A stretch of DNA of 64,000 nucleotides from Paragordius varius. Taxonomy: Eukaryota > Nematomorpha. Each line of letters opens with the position of its first letter. The stretch's first letter is position 1. The stretch covers positions 12,586,001-12,650,000 of the forward strand of contig OZ176053.1 of assembly GCA_964247055.1 (NCBI GenBank), read 5' to 3'. Positions 24,701-52,300 of the stretch are shown piece after piece. The notes beneath the pieces were generated by a model. The model did not search any database. It saw nothing but the letters and a program-made list of their open reading frames with translations, and was not told where the DNA came from. A program made the position numbers and the translations under genes.

Positions 24701-25031
24701 TAAAATTTTAAGAACCGTTTTGGTACCTCCAAATTCAAATTCAGTTCCAAAATCTGATATTTATTTTATTTTTGCGTATTTTGTATATATTTCGATAGAT
24801 ATCTATCGTAAAACAGACTATCGAAATATATTGCGGCCCGCACGTTTTTGACTCTACACTTACATCATATTATAAATAGGAATACATTTAAGATTAGAGA
24901 GAACCGATGAAGAGGAGTCGCCTACTGATTGTAGTTTATCGGAAGATATCAATATAGATCTGGAAGACCGAACAGATGGACACTTAAGGAGACAGGAAAT
25001 TATGCGACATTTATTATTTAATTATTCCTAA
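21744..25031 (+). CDS. Harbinger (PIF) DDE transposase with exon-array N-terminus
   Basis: Eleven exons give 619 residues: 21744-21826; seven 96-nt exons starting at 21860, 22011, 22162, 22313, 22464, 22615 and 22766; 22917-23030; 23711-24549; 24880-25031 (TAA). The first half is a proline-rich tract of 32-residue repeats (RFGPIPQTTSS...IEARVPA). From about residue 290 comes an HTH-like region (FGVDRSYATKIIKLVAARC), then the DDE_Tnp_4 catalytic core: D421 in GAIDCTH, D496 in GDSGYPL, E532 in CLIERIFGIVKR. The C-terminus follows an LYNIG motif. The transposase cuts and pastes the element and in this superfamily works with a Myb-like partner, here encoded convergently. Joining exon 1 uses a GTTTCT donor; the nearby GTAAGT would break the frame. 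GTT donors are common in the host genes here. The link from 23030 to 23711 rests on phase and frame continuity. Confidence 0.85.
21860..22916 (+). repeat. Tandem array of 151-bp exon-intron units (7 copies)
   Basis: Seven units of 151 bp, each a 96-bp exon ending CCTGCTCG and a 55-bp intron (GTATATTTAT...TTATAG). An eighth, diverged exon follows at 22917. Exons are multiples of three and keep phase 2 in and out. Units are almost identical. Introns come in two versions (TATATCTTATATT and TATATTATATATT), and the first exon is the most diverged. This is the coding array of the transposase N-terminus, not a free satellite. Confidence 0.9.
24550..24879 (+). other. Transposase last intron with hAT-end-like fragment
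   Basis: A 330-bp intron with donor GTAAGC and acceptor TATAAATAG. At 24635-24650 it contains AAGGTGACCAGATTTT, matching the hAT terminal sequence seen at 13909 and 5091. It is followed by repeated AACCGGTT / ACCGTTTT phrases. It is probably a small hAT-derived insertion inside the intron, but its right end is not clear. Confidence 0.45.
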
Positions 25032-26001
25032 CATGTAACATAATAAAATAATTATAATTTATTTTTTATTTCAAATAATAAATGAATAATGGTGTCAAGT
25101 TTGTCTCCCATGTTTCTGGTATACCGATCCATGTAATCTGTATCATTTTTTTTTTGAACGAGCCGACAACCCTTGTAAATATAATTAAAATATAATTTAT
25201 TTTTTAATAAATAAATATATGTTTATTTTTTTAATAACCAGTAACTTAGGCATTTTTTTAAATAATATCAGCAATCATATATGTACCTTGTCCGTTGATT
25301 TATCTTGTTATTGTAAGAACATAATATATATAATACTTGTTAAAATAGAAAATAAATATAAGGTGTGTTAACAAAATTATTGGATACCTTTTGGACGTTT
25401 TGGGAAACTCATTTTTATGTAAGATATAGATCAGGGCAAAGATCGCCAACATTTTTTCTCGCATACTTTTTAGGAAAAAAAATTAACGCGGGCACATGAA
25501 TATAAAGTATTAAAAAACTTTGTTATTACTTAAATACAAGATGAAAATATGTATCTCTTTAATTAAGGATTAGCACAGGCCATTTTAAAATAAATATCAA
25601 GAAAATTAAGTTATAATTTTGTTAAGGGAAAACTATGCAAAAATGTTTATTTACAATTTTATTCAGGCGGTTATGTTTTTAGATCTCGCGGTCAAAAAAT
25701 CCACTGTTTGGCCACATAGATGTTTGACGAGCTTTATTAATAAAAATCCTAGTAAAACAAAAGTTATATCAACAATTAATATAAAATATTTTTTCATTAA
25801 TGTTTTTTACATTATAACAAATATATGACACAAATTTTCGCCAATTAGCATATAACACAAAAAATTTGGCAAAAAATATTTTACTTTTTTGCATTTTATA
25901 TTCAATGATTTATTAAAGCCCATCTTTACTCTATATTGAAAATTGCGTCTCCCATAACGTACAAAAGGTGCCATTAAAATTTGTTACACTATGTATATAT
26001 A
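25032..26001. other. Spacer between the two convergent Harbinger genes
   Basis: AT-rich. AATAAA-type signals for the transposase lie just past its stop (25041-25085). No ORF with recognisable features; the open stretch at 25619-25828 looks incidental. Confidence 0.5.
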
Positions 26002-28231
26002 TTAAACCAGATCTCGTCTTCTTTCAGAATAGTAAGCCATATCCGCATAATGACTTAAAAGGTCAAGCCTTAAAATTAAGTAAAACATACCTGATGTCGT
26101 TCCCTGGAAGTTAGTAAAGAAATTAGCATCTGATTGAACATAAACTCCTTAAATATAAAGGGTAAAAGATACCGGGATCCAGACATGCGGAGTAATCGTT
26201 TGATGTGTATGTGACATCATTATTATTAAAATTGGCATCTGATTGAACATAAACTCCTTAAATATAAAGGGTAAAAGATACCGGGATCCAGACATGCGGA
26301 GTAATCGTTTGATGTGTATGTGACATCATTATTATTAAAATTGGCATTTGATTGAACATAAACTCCTTAAATATAAAGGGTAAAAGATACCGGGATCCAG
26401 ACAAGCGGAGTAATCGTTTGATGTGTATGTGACATCATTATTATTAAAATTGGCATTTGATTGAACATAAACTCCTTAAATATAAAGGGTAAAAGATACC
26501 GGGATCCAGACAAGCGGAGTAATCGTTTGATGTGTATGTGACATCATTATTATTAAAATTGGCATCTGATTGAACATAAACTCCTTAAATATAAAGGGTA
26601 AAAGATACCGGGATCCAGACATGCGGAGTAATCGTTTGATGTGTATGTGACATCATTATTATTAAAATTGGCATTTGATTGAACATAAACTCCTTAAATA
26701 TAAAGGGTAAAAGATACCGGGATCCAGACAAGCGGAGTAATCGTTTGATGTGTATGTGACATCATTATTATTAAAATTGGCATTTGATTGAACATAAACT
26801 CCTTAAATATAAAGGGTAAAAGATACCGGGATCCAGACAAGCGGAGTAATCGTTTGATGTGTATGTGACATCATTATTATTAAAATTGGCATCTGATTGA
26901 ACATAAACTCCTTAAATATAAAGGGTAAAAGATACCGGGATCCAGACATGCGGAGTAATCGTTTGATGTGTATGTGACATCATTATTATTAAAATTGGCA
27001 TTTGATTGAACATAAACTCCTTAAATATAAAGGGTAAAAGATACCGGGATCCAGACAAGCGGAGTAATCGTTTGATGTGTATGTGACATCATTATTATTA
27101 AAATTGGCATTTGATTGAACATAAATTCCTTAAATATAAAGGGTAAAAGATACCGGGATCCAGACAAGCGGAGTAATCGTTTGATGTGTATGTGACATCA
27201 TTATTATTAAAATTGGCATTTGATTGAACATAAACTCCTTAAATATAAAGGGTAAAAGATACCGGGATCCAGACAAGCGGAGTAATCGTTTGATGTGTAT
27301 GTGACATCATTATTATTAAAATTGGCATCTGATTGAACATAAACCCCTTAAATATAAAGGGTAAAAGATACCGGGATCCAGACATGCGGAGTAATCGTTT
27401 GATGTGTATGTGACATCATTATTATTAAAATTGGCATTTGATTGAACATAAACTCCTTAAATATAAAGGGTAAAAGATACCGGGATCCAGACATGCGGAG
27501 TAATCGTTTGATGTGTATGTTACATCATTATTATTAAAATTGGCATCTGATTGCAGATAAAATCCTATACAGTAGGGTATGCAAAACATAAAGCTACAAA
27601 ATTTACCAAACTAATACAAGATATTAACATAATATTTTATCTTTGATTTTTGATGCGTTACTATAAAAACTAAAAGAAATACCCGGTCCAAAACTATTTC
27701 TGGTATACATTTTAAATGTATTAGCTTCTTTGAAAGCTTTTGAGCCTAATATATAGGGTAAAATATTACTGGATCCTACTGTACAGGGAAAATTTATCAG
27801 ATCTGTTTATTAAATAATTTTCCAAACCTACATCATCGTATGAGGACGATCCCCCTATTAGCAAACCATTGGTAGCTGATTTATGATATTGTAGAAGATT
27901 TATCAAAATATTCTCATGTTCTAAAAAATCGGCCACACTTCCGTTGCCGGATTGATTACATGCATCCATTTTTAATCTGATGCATAATCTGATGTTGTTG
28001 TATAACTTAATAACTTTGTCCACTGTAAATGCTTTTGGTACCAAAGTGTTGAATTCTTTGGTTAAAAGAATCCAATGCTTTCTTTTTTGGTATGATGTGT
28101 GTTTGTGGGATACTATAATTCGATAGCTAAATTTAAAAAAAATTATACCTTTTTTCTATTAAATGTACGAGTATTAAGCGAAAATCAATACGAGAGCTTT
28201 TATTTGCCGATTTTTTAATATGTGGCTTCAT
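26002..28231 (-). CDS. Harbinger Myb/SANT-like protein with exon-array C-terminus
   Basis: Seventeen minus-strand exons encode 576 residues: 28149-28231; 27780-28126; 27683-27745; thirteen 84-nt exons from 27481-27564 down to 26173-26256 at 109-bp steps; 26002-26147 (TAA). The N-terminal 90 residues fit the Myb/SANT-like trihelix found in Harbinger second proteins: SRIDFRLILVHLIEK, KRKHWILLTKEFNT, then VIKLYNNIRLCIRLKMD. The first intron is 22 nt. After an acidic, Asn/Ser-rich linker come 28-residue repeats (GVYVQSDANFNNN...SACLDP), then a basic end (YYSERRRDLV). Such proteins help import the transposase and bind element ends. The chosen frame is open in all units; the alternative frame has a stop in the first unit. 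The terminal exon could be split by a 22-nt intron, giving a shorter end, but unspliced reading keeps a longer open frame. Confidence 0.8.
26148..27564 (-). repeat. Tandem array of 109-bp exon-intron units (13 copies)
   Basis: Thirteen 109-bp units; on the minus strand each is an 84-bp exon (GAGTTTATGTTC...GGATCCCG) plus a 25-nt intron (GTATCTTTTACCC...TTTAAG). Two variants can be told apart on the plus strand: A has CATCTG and GACATGCGG, B has CATTTG and GACAAGCGG. From 26126 upward the order is A A B B A B B A B B B A-like, then mixed, so a three-unit higher-order period is partly present. Some differences are synonymous in the coding frame, others change D/N or V/I. Confidence 0.9.
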
Positions 28232-28318
28232 CGGAAATCAACCTCAAAAAGTACACTCAACATTCACATAAAATAAACATATGATTTAAAACAAGCCCAT
28301 TTCGGTGAAGGTAGAGAC

Positions 28319-28333
28319 ACCTTCACATGGGCC
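28319..28333 (-). repeat. Right terminal inverted repeat of the Harbinger element
   Basis: ACCTTCACATGGGCC, followed by TCA (28334-28336). Just inside lies GCCCATTTCGGTGAAGGT (28295-28312), a second degenerate copy in opposite orientation, so this end could fold as a hairpin; the left end lacks it. Confidence 0.9.
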
Positions 28334-28336
28334 TCA

Positions 28337-28596
28337 CTAACATTCGAAGACTTACACTTTAATTCTAAAGCGATAGAAGTGATCAGCATCAATAAATTAT
28401 TTAGAAAAAGTGTTTTTATAACATCTAAAAGCGCTTTAATACCGTCTCCATCATGGGTTAAAAAAATAAGTAGGCCTCAACAAAATTTGCTAAAAAATAA
28501 TTTTTTTGAATATATATGCATTTTTTAAAAACATTGGTATTCAAATTTAGCATATTTAATTATTGTGCAATCTCGGCATTTTGACCATTATTTTAT
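28337..28596 (-). repeat. R1 interspersed repeat, fragment (reverse)
   Basis: Read on the minus strand it contains GGTCAAAATGCCGAGATTG and, further on, TTTTTTAGCAAATTTTGTTG, both in the order seen in R1 copy 1 near 19470-19560. Harbinger lies directly to its left. Confidence 0.5.
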
Positions 28597-29129
28597 CACT
28601 TCGATTCAAATTGGGGTATCTAAATATCCCAGACTAAATTAAATTAATATTTTTAAAAAACTACTGAAGGAAACGGTCCTAATTTAAATTTATGCCCTGA
28701 TAAAAATTATATAAATATGCCAAAATATCTTGATAAAATTTTGTTTTGAAAAAAAAGTTCCTCAAACTACTTCGACCCCATTATTATTTGCAAATTTTTT
28801 GCAAAATATCGTATTCATTTAATTTTAAGGGCACTAATTTTTTTATATAAATTACATTTAACATTGAGAGAAATAGAAAACGCGGTTTATTTTATTTTTT
28901 AATTTTACAATTTGACACATGTCTCAGTTAAGAAATTTTTACCTTTCGGATTTAGCTTACAATAAATTCAGTATTTTTGAATAAATTTTTTTATATATTT
29001 CGGTTTATTAATATTATCTAAGTACAATTTTTGCCATGGTTTCGATTTTGCATACTTTTTATATTTGATTTTAAAGGCATGTATCCAACTACCCCATTAA
29101 TCGAAGGACTAAAATGAGTGTGTTGTATC
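28597..29129. mobile_element. MITE M2, second copy (with internal insert)
   Basis: Starts CACTTCGATTCAAATTGGGG and ends with GTATCCAACTACCCCATTAA and TGTTGTATCC, like 20721-21062. The middle tracks the first copy (TTATATAAATATGCC, AGTTCC, CAAACTACTTCGAC). About 190 bp unrelated to the first copy are inserted at about 28880-29075. Confidence 0.6.
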
Positions 29130-29775
29130 CAAGTGTTAAGAGAGCCCATTTCAGAAGAGCGAAAAAATTTAGAGTGTCGGACGCATCTAAAAAATAAAAT
29201 TTTAGAAAATATTGCTTTTTTATGTAGTTTATATTTTAGTGGTTATATTGAATGAACAATTTGCATTCACCAAAAAATATTTAACAATGTGTGCGCAAAT
29301 TTTGCTATTTTTAATACAGTTACAGTAAAAGTGATAATAACTTTATTATACTCGAGACCCATACCTTTTGTTTACCTATGTCCAGATAGTTTAAAACGTA
29401 ATAATTATTATGTAAGCACTCTCATGAGGTGTTTTAAATTATAATATTTAGATAATCAAATTAATTTAACTATTCTTTTTATTTTGAGTGCAGGTAACAA
29501 TTAAAACACATGTGCACCGCAACCATTTACAAAAATAAACCTTTCATTGTGTTTTTTTTAGTATAAATAAAGCGGCATAAATTTTCGTATATTATAACGT
29601 AGCTCGTATCCTACTCTTTTATATCGTCATTTGTTTTGTCTAAGCAGGTTTATTTTTATATTTATTATAGAAGTGTCATTACATATATCGGTGGCCAAAA
29701 TATTTTGACGCAGCTTTACCATATAACCAAAAAATATAATTTTATGCAATATTTACCATATAAACTATAATCTTG
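29130..29775 (+). promoter_or_regulatory. Region upstream of the myosin start codon
   Basis: Expected to hold the 5' UTR and possibly the promoter of the myosin gene. No TATA or initiator can be picked with confidence in such AT-rich DNA. A CAG at 29647 followed by GTTTAT and an AG at 29670 could mark a small 5' UTR intron; this is a guess. Confidence 0.25.
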
Positions 29776-46813
<17,038 letters not shown>

Positions 46814-47150
46814 TGTAACGTTCTTTCAACTTCTACTTTGTAAATAATATAATTTGTATTTACCTATTTTTTTGTCCCTCCATACCTAGAACAATCAATG
46901 TGATATTATTTCAAAATTTAATCTAATTTCTCCTATATAATTAATGCTTATTCATCCATTGTAATCTTTAAAAAATGCTTATTATAAAAATATATTTATA
47001 TTTATGCCTTTTGACCAAAACTTGTCCATTTATTATCGCTACACGGACCAATATTATGAAACCCAAATAATTGTCTTAACTGTATGCATTTTTGTAATAT
47101 GATTTTCTTAAAACCATTTATATTATATTTAATTTTGCTTACATTACTTT

Positions 47151-47156
47151 AATAAA
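47151..47156 (+). terminator. Candidate myosin polyadenylation signal
   Basis: AATAAA about 340 nt after the myosin stop codon. The 3' UTR would be about 360 nt. Several weaker variants lie nearby. Confidence 0.45.
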
Positions 47157-47393
47157 TTTTTATATTTTCAAAAATGGAAATCATTGAGATTTCTTTTTTT
47201 ATAACAGTCTCAAAAGTCGTTTGTAACATGGTGTGGTCATAAGTTATTATCTGTTTATTAAGAGAAGCAGCAAAATGTACGCAGACGATTTATTTATTAA
47301 TTTTGTTCATCTGACATTAAACAACAAACACACACACAAGGTGAGTCCGCCAAAGACAACTGTATTTTAAACATTCATTAATTATGTCAAATC

Positions 47394-47582
47394 TTGTGGA
47401 AAAAAATTGATGCACGCATGCCATCAGGGGGAAAAATCTGTGAAATTTATTGTTTGCTGGAAGATATGATGAACAAGCTTTATCGATTAATGCGTGTGAA
47501 AGAGTTAGAGGGCTTTTGTGAACCAACCAACAGCGAAGACGCTCAGAAAGAGTTATTGGAAAATGAGCCAACTCAAACTTAA
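47394..47582 (+). CDS. Unrecognised 62-codon ORF
   Basis: Reads GKICEIYCLLEDMMNKLYRLM then EGFCEPTNSEDAQKELLENE before TAA at 47580-47582. Composition is hydrophilic, acidic at the end and richer in GC than its surroundings, which suggests real or recently real coding sequence. The first codon in this frame is TTG; the ATG at 47418 would give 54 residues. A 14-bp phrase upstream (TCCGCCAAAGACAA, 47346) recurs at 48049 next to mariner remains, so it may be part of a transposon cluster. No family recognised. Confidence 0.3.
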   Translation: MWKKIDARMPSGGKICEIYCLLEDMMNKLYRLMRVKELEGFCEPTNSEDAQKELLENEPTQT

Positions 47583-47639
47583 CATTGGCACATTACATGT
47601 AGCACAAAAATAAATAGATGTTAACGAGCGGTAAGAATA

Positions 47640-47935
47640 AGAATCTTCAAGAAAATCGCCTAGTCACTTGGGAAATTTTGCTTCAACATCACGAAAGAAA
47701 TCAATCGTGCATTAAATGGGACGAGTGATAATGACTTTATAAAGCTGAAGTAGAAAAATTCGTGGCTTTTACTTTGGCACGACCGATCAGCACTACGACC
47801 AAATCGTTTTGGCAAAAAGTCTATGCACGGTGTCTGATGGGAGAGCGGTATTGTGTATTATGAACTTTTTAAATCCGGTGAAACCGTTATTCCACAACGC
47901 TATCGCCAATAATTGACCAAATGGCAAATCAATGG
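47640..47935 (+). pseudogene. Mariner (Mos1-like) transposase remnant
   Basis: Translated pieces follow the middle of a Mos1-type transposase: ENRLVTWEILLQ, SCIKWDE, RPNRFGKKSM, GIVYYELFKSGETVI and PQRYRQ, which match the KTCEILL, GDEKW, ARPNRFGKK and GVIYYELLKPGETV stretches in order. Stops and frame changes interrupt it and neither terminal repeat was found, so it is a dead fragment of a TA-inserting DNA transposon. Confidence 0.75.
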
Positions 47936-49257
47936 ATTCTTTCGCATCCGCCGAACTTTCCATTTGACCAATATAATTTCGCATCAATAGGGTACACATG
48001 AATACCACTTCAATAATATCTAAAGGTTGAAAAATGGCTTGAATGGATGTCCGCCAAAGACAATTAGTTTTTTTTTCTAGCACAGCAATTCTAAATTATT
48101 TAAGAAATGGGCGAAATGTATAGAAGCTGATGGACACTATTTTAAATATAATACATAAATTTCTTTTACCAAAAACCCGAATGGCTACACCTGATACAGT
48201 TATAATTGGTTAAAACAGATCTAAAAATACACAGTAACATAGACGAACATACTATCTGAACTGATAAATAATAAAAGTCGGTATTTTTCAATTGACATTA
48301 AATAAATTGCAAAACACATACCAATTCAAAACCTGCTGCTTTATATCAAATGTGCGGCCGTTTATATACAGGAGAATATATTTTCTATGACCCTTAATAA
48401 CGTTAATTTAAATTATTGTTAAAGTTTAGAGATCATTTAAATTTTGGGGGGCATTAGTTAAAAATGGTAAGAAAAGTTTCATTAATTTGAATGTTTTTAG
48501 GGAAAATATCCAATAGTATAATTGGTAGAGAAGGACATCTACCACGGTGTAACTAAAAACCACCTAATTTAACATTGAAAAAATTTGCAAAGTGCAACAG
48601 TATTGGTTTAGCTCCACTTATTTTTACTCTTCAAAGAATAAAAATAGAGCGAAATTAGCCTTTTATAACCACAGGGTTCTGTTTTCTTGTTGAAAATGCA
48701 GCACTGTGTTTAATAAGAGTTAAATTTTAAGATTTTTGTTATCGAAAGCAAAGTTCTTGAACGGAACTTTGGCCATAATTTTTTAGAAGCCGGTTAAATG
48801 TTTTATAAACTAGTTCTATTTAAATACAGAAGATGTGGATAAATCATGTTTTATGCTTTATTTTTTAGATTACGGTAGAATTCCGCCCTAAACCTGCTTT
48901 TTAATTAACTCATGGTGATAGTCATGCAATTTTTTAGCCAAAAACAATCAAAATAACTTAAGTTTTTAATTTTTTTTTCAATAGATAAAAATGTTGATAT
49001 TATTATGTTTTATGAATAACGAAATATTGAATACAACAATCAATTTTGTATAATCTTTAAAGGTCACAATGTCAATATTTTGCCATGTTTACAATGGCTA
49101 AAAAATCATTTTACTTAATTAAACCGGATTTTCACAATGATAAAGTAGTGAGAAAATTCCAAAATCTCTTTTAAAAAATTAGATGTTTTATAAAAGGAAA
49201 CCCGTTTTAATTAAATTATAATTTCGTTATTTAATATTAAATATTTAAGAATGTGAA
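47936..49257. other. Intergenic stretch between mariner remnant and kinesin-5
   Basis: At 47936-48083 the minus strand has an open, protein-like segment (DIIEVVFMCTLLMRNYIGQM then SSADAKESIDLPFG) that fits no family I recognise. It could be a broken exon brought in with the mariner. The rest (48090-49257) is AT-rich with no gene, RNA or clear repeat. Confidence 0.4.
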
Positions 49258-49263
49258 TTTATT
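49258..49263 (-). terminator. Candidate kinesin-5 polyadenylation signal
   Basis: TTTATT on the plus strand, AATAAA on the gene strand, 108 nt past the kinesin stop codon. Confidence 0.5.
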
Positions 49264-49370
49264 GTAGTGTATAAATATGTATCAAAATATTATATGCATA
49301 TTTAATAGTAATATAGGGGATATTCATTAACATATATAATTACTAAATAAAAATATAGTTTTTTCCTGCC

Positions 49371-52300
49371 TCAATCGTTTTCAAATTTTGTTTTGTGTTT
49401 CTGAGGGGTCGAGCATAAATTAGCCAAAGATTCTTCATCAAAACTAAGATTCTTTTTTGGAAACGTTTTGCCTAAAAGATGCCATAAAAAGAGAAATATT
49501 AATAACCTTTTAAATTTAGGTAGGCAACATAATTCTTGTGTAATATTAAAAATATGTTTTAAAAAACCAGAGTAAAATTACTTAGTAATGGCGTTTCAAA
49601 GTTATTTTCGTCAATTGAATTCATAGGATCGAAATCGGAATTTCCATTAACTACAAGAGCTCTTCGATACATTGTATCTCTACGACCAGGAGTTCGACCT
49701 AATCATTAAGAAATTAAGCGATTCTGATAATTAACTATACTTAAAATAAGGAACATCTCCGACAATATTTTTATTAAAATAAATATATTAAAGTTTTTAG
49801 CTGGTTATCAACACCTTTAAAAACTAATTATAAAGCAATACAATTGAAAATTTAATTTTACTTTTTATTTTAGCTTAAAGAAAGCACAATTTACATACCA
49901 GTGACTATATCGAACTTCCATTCATTAAATAAATCCTGAACCTTCTTACAGACTTGAGATACATTTTGCGTTCCCAAAATGGTAAAAAGTTTATTTACGT
50001 CCAAATGTACAGTTTCGAGATTCTTCAAAGAATTTATTGAATTTTCGTTATTTTTCGTGTGCAAGACTCCAAGTTGATTGAAAAATGCGGTAAGCTCGTT
50101 ACAATCTGTTGTTGTTTGATTCTATCGTGTTTAAACAAATTTTAGATACAGTTTGTAATACAAATATAACAGTATGCTGGGGTTTTACCTGTAACTGTTT
50201 TATAATGTCTTCAAATATTTCTTCATGATTTTGATCGGTTATATGCCCTTTGATATTTTTGATTTCGTGACAAATGTCCTAATAAATATTTTCAAATGCA
50301 AATATGTACCTTGCTATCTTGACTAATTTTAAAGGATAGATCTGTCTTTTTCTCGTTTGTTTTGGTTATAATAGATTCGGATTGGTGAGTTATCTAATAA
50401 AATATTTAATGGAAATCATACCTGTTCCAATTGTTTAGTATTGGTGTCAAAATATTGCTGGAGAGTTGTTTGGGAGTTTGTATTAAACACAGAAACTGAG
50501 TGAGATAATTGATCAATTTCGCTAATAATATATTTATAACAGTTTTAGCATGCAGGTTTTGTGTATAATAGTTTACCGATCATATAAAAAACAAAATTAT
50601 TTTATAATTTAATTAAAATCAAAAAGTTGCATTGCAAATTTTAAGCACACACTGGGTGTTTTTTAAACAGTTTACAAATATCTACAACACTAATCAAAAT
50701 ACACACCTTTCATAATCTAACACATTTTTTTAGTAGCTACTTTATTTAGGGCTTATTTAAAAATTTTGGTATTCGTATTTAAAATTGTCATTAAATATTT
50801 AACATATAATTGCTCAGGGATGCAAAGACCGACTCCCACCTCCTCGCGGGGCATCCCGGGTAACGCTAACGGGAGCGGCACTGTTTGTAAAGAACAGTCA
50901 ATGAACATCAATCCACAAGGAGGAAAACTAGTGTGTGGGGCGTGGCGGAATTGAGATTGGCTGTCTCATTTTCTTACAAAATACCACAATGCCTGTATTC
51001 ACACATATGGTTTTAAAGCGGGTTTATCTGGGCGCTATAACCAGCAGCCAGATGATAATAACGATAATATAAGTACTTAAAACGAAAGATGGAGTGGGAG
51101 CTTCCAAAGCCCAGAAAGGCACCTCCCTCGGCCGTAGACTTAAATCTACAAACGGATTGAGAGATTCGAAGTCTTTTTAGACACTCTCTAGCCTGGTACA
51201 GCGAATAAGGTACTCTCTCCTCCGAGTTAAGAGGTTGGCTATAAGGGCATATAGTCTATAAAAATCAAGCCTCATTACCTTTACCATGTTCAACAGCGAA
51301 ATAATAATGAATAAATACTACTTATAAAAACGTCTTTAAAGCTTTATATTATATATTTTTATACTGCATAATAATAATAATAATAATTATATTTTTAAAT
51401 AATACATCTACGGAAAAGTGAAATGTTACCGGAGAAAAAATCATTTAATATTAAAAATAATAACTTTAAATTTGGCACATGGAATGTCGGAACTCTTGTT
51501 GGAAAAGCTTGGATGATAATAAATGCGATTAAAGAACAAAAGCTTGACATATGTTGTTTACAAGAAACTCGTTTTAAAAACGGAGGTAATTATCAACATG
51601 AAGGTTTTACACTGTATTATGAAGGAGGAAAATCAGGGAAATCAGGAGTAGCAATAGCCATAAACGATCAAATAAAAGATATAATTGACATTACACGTCA
51701 CAACGACAGAATTATTCAAATGCGAGTGGCTTTCAATAACACCACCCTTAACATACTATCCATCTATACCCCTCAACAGGGTCAAAATGAAACTACCAAA
51801 CAGGAATTTTGGAATCAGCTTTATCAGATTGCACAAAATGTTCCCACAAATGACATACTTCTGATCGGCGGAGATTTTAATGGACACATTGGAATGCACG
51901 CTGATGGTTATGAAGGTATACACGGTGGAGTAGGTATTGGCTCTCGTAACAAAGAGGGCGAAACCCTCTTGGAATTCTGCAGTGCCGCGAACTTATTGAT
52001 TTGCAACACACACTTCTGTAAAAAACCTAGCCAAATCCACACATATAAAAGCGGAAATCACACATCGCAAATAGATTTTGTTTTGCTGAACCAACAACTT
52101 AGAAAAATTATAACCAACTTTAAAACTTATGAATATGATACACAACATAAACTAATAGTTGCTTTTTTAATAATAAATAAGAACCGACCTAGCCCTAAAA
52201 AATTGCCACAACTTAACGTTGCAAAACTTAATGATCCTAATACAAAGCATCAATACATCAACCAAATTACACCTGAACTAAAACATTCCCCTAACAACGT

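Larger units (their letters stand above)
21406..28333 (+). mobile_element. Complete PIF/Harbinger DNA transposon with two genes
   Basis: A 6928-bp element bounded by perfect 15-bp terminal inverted repeats (GGCCCATGTGAAGGT, 21406-21420; complement 28319-28333). It is flanked by a 3-bp direct TCA (21403-21405 and 28334-28336). PIF/Harbinger elements make 3-bp duplications, usually TWA. Inside are the two genes this superfamily normally carries, placed convergently: a DDE_Tnp_4 transposase (21744-25031, plus) and a Myb/SANT-like protein (28231-26002, minus). Both spliced frames are open throughout, so the copy looks recent and possibly active. Each gene contains a tandem array of exon-plus-tiny-intron units. 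About 970 bp separate the two stop codons. Confidence 0.9.

Noticed and set aside
26068-26090. A final 22-nt intron in the Myb gene (GTATGT...TTTTAAG)
   Set aside because: Splicing it gives only three more residues before a stop. Reading through gives a 29-codon basic end in frame, so the unspliced form was preferred, without certainty.
26126-27543. CRISPR-like array of regular repeats
   Set aside because: Units are uniform over their full 109 bp with no variable spacers, and the locus is an animal transposon gene with exon/intron structure.
21744-28231. Both Harbinger genes having an 83-nt first coding exon ending in phase 2, as evidence of shared origin
   Set aside because: The two exons show no sequence similarity; the equal length is probably coincidence.
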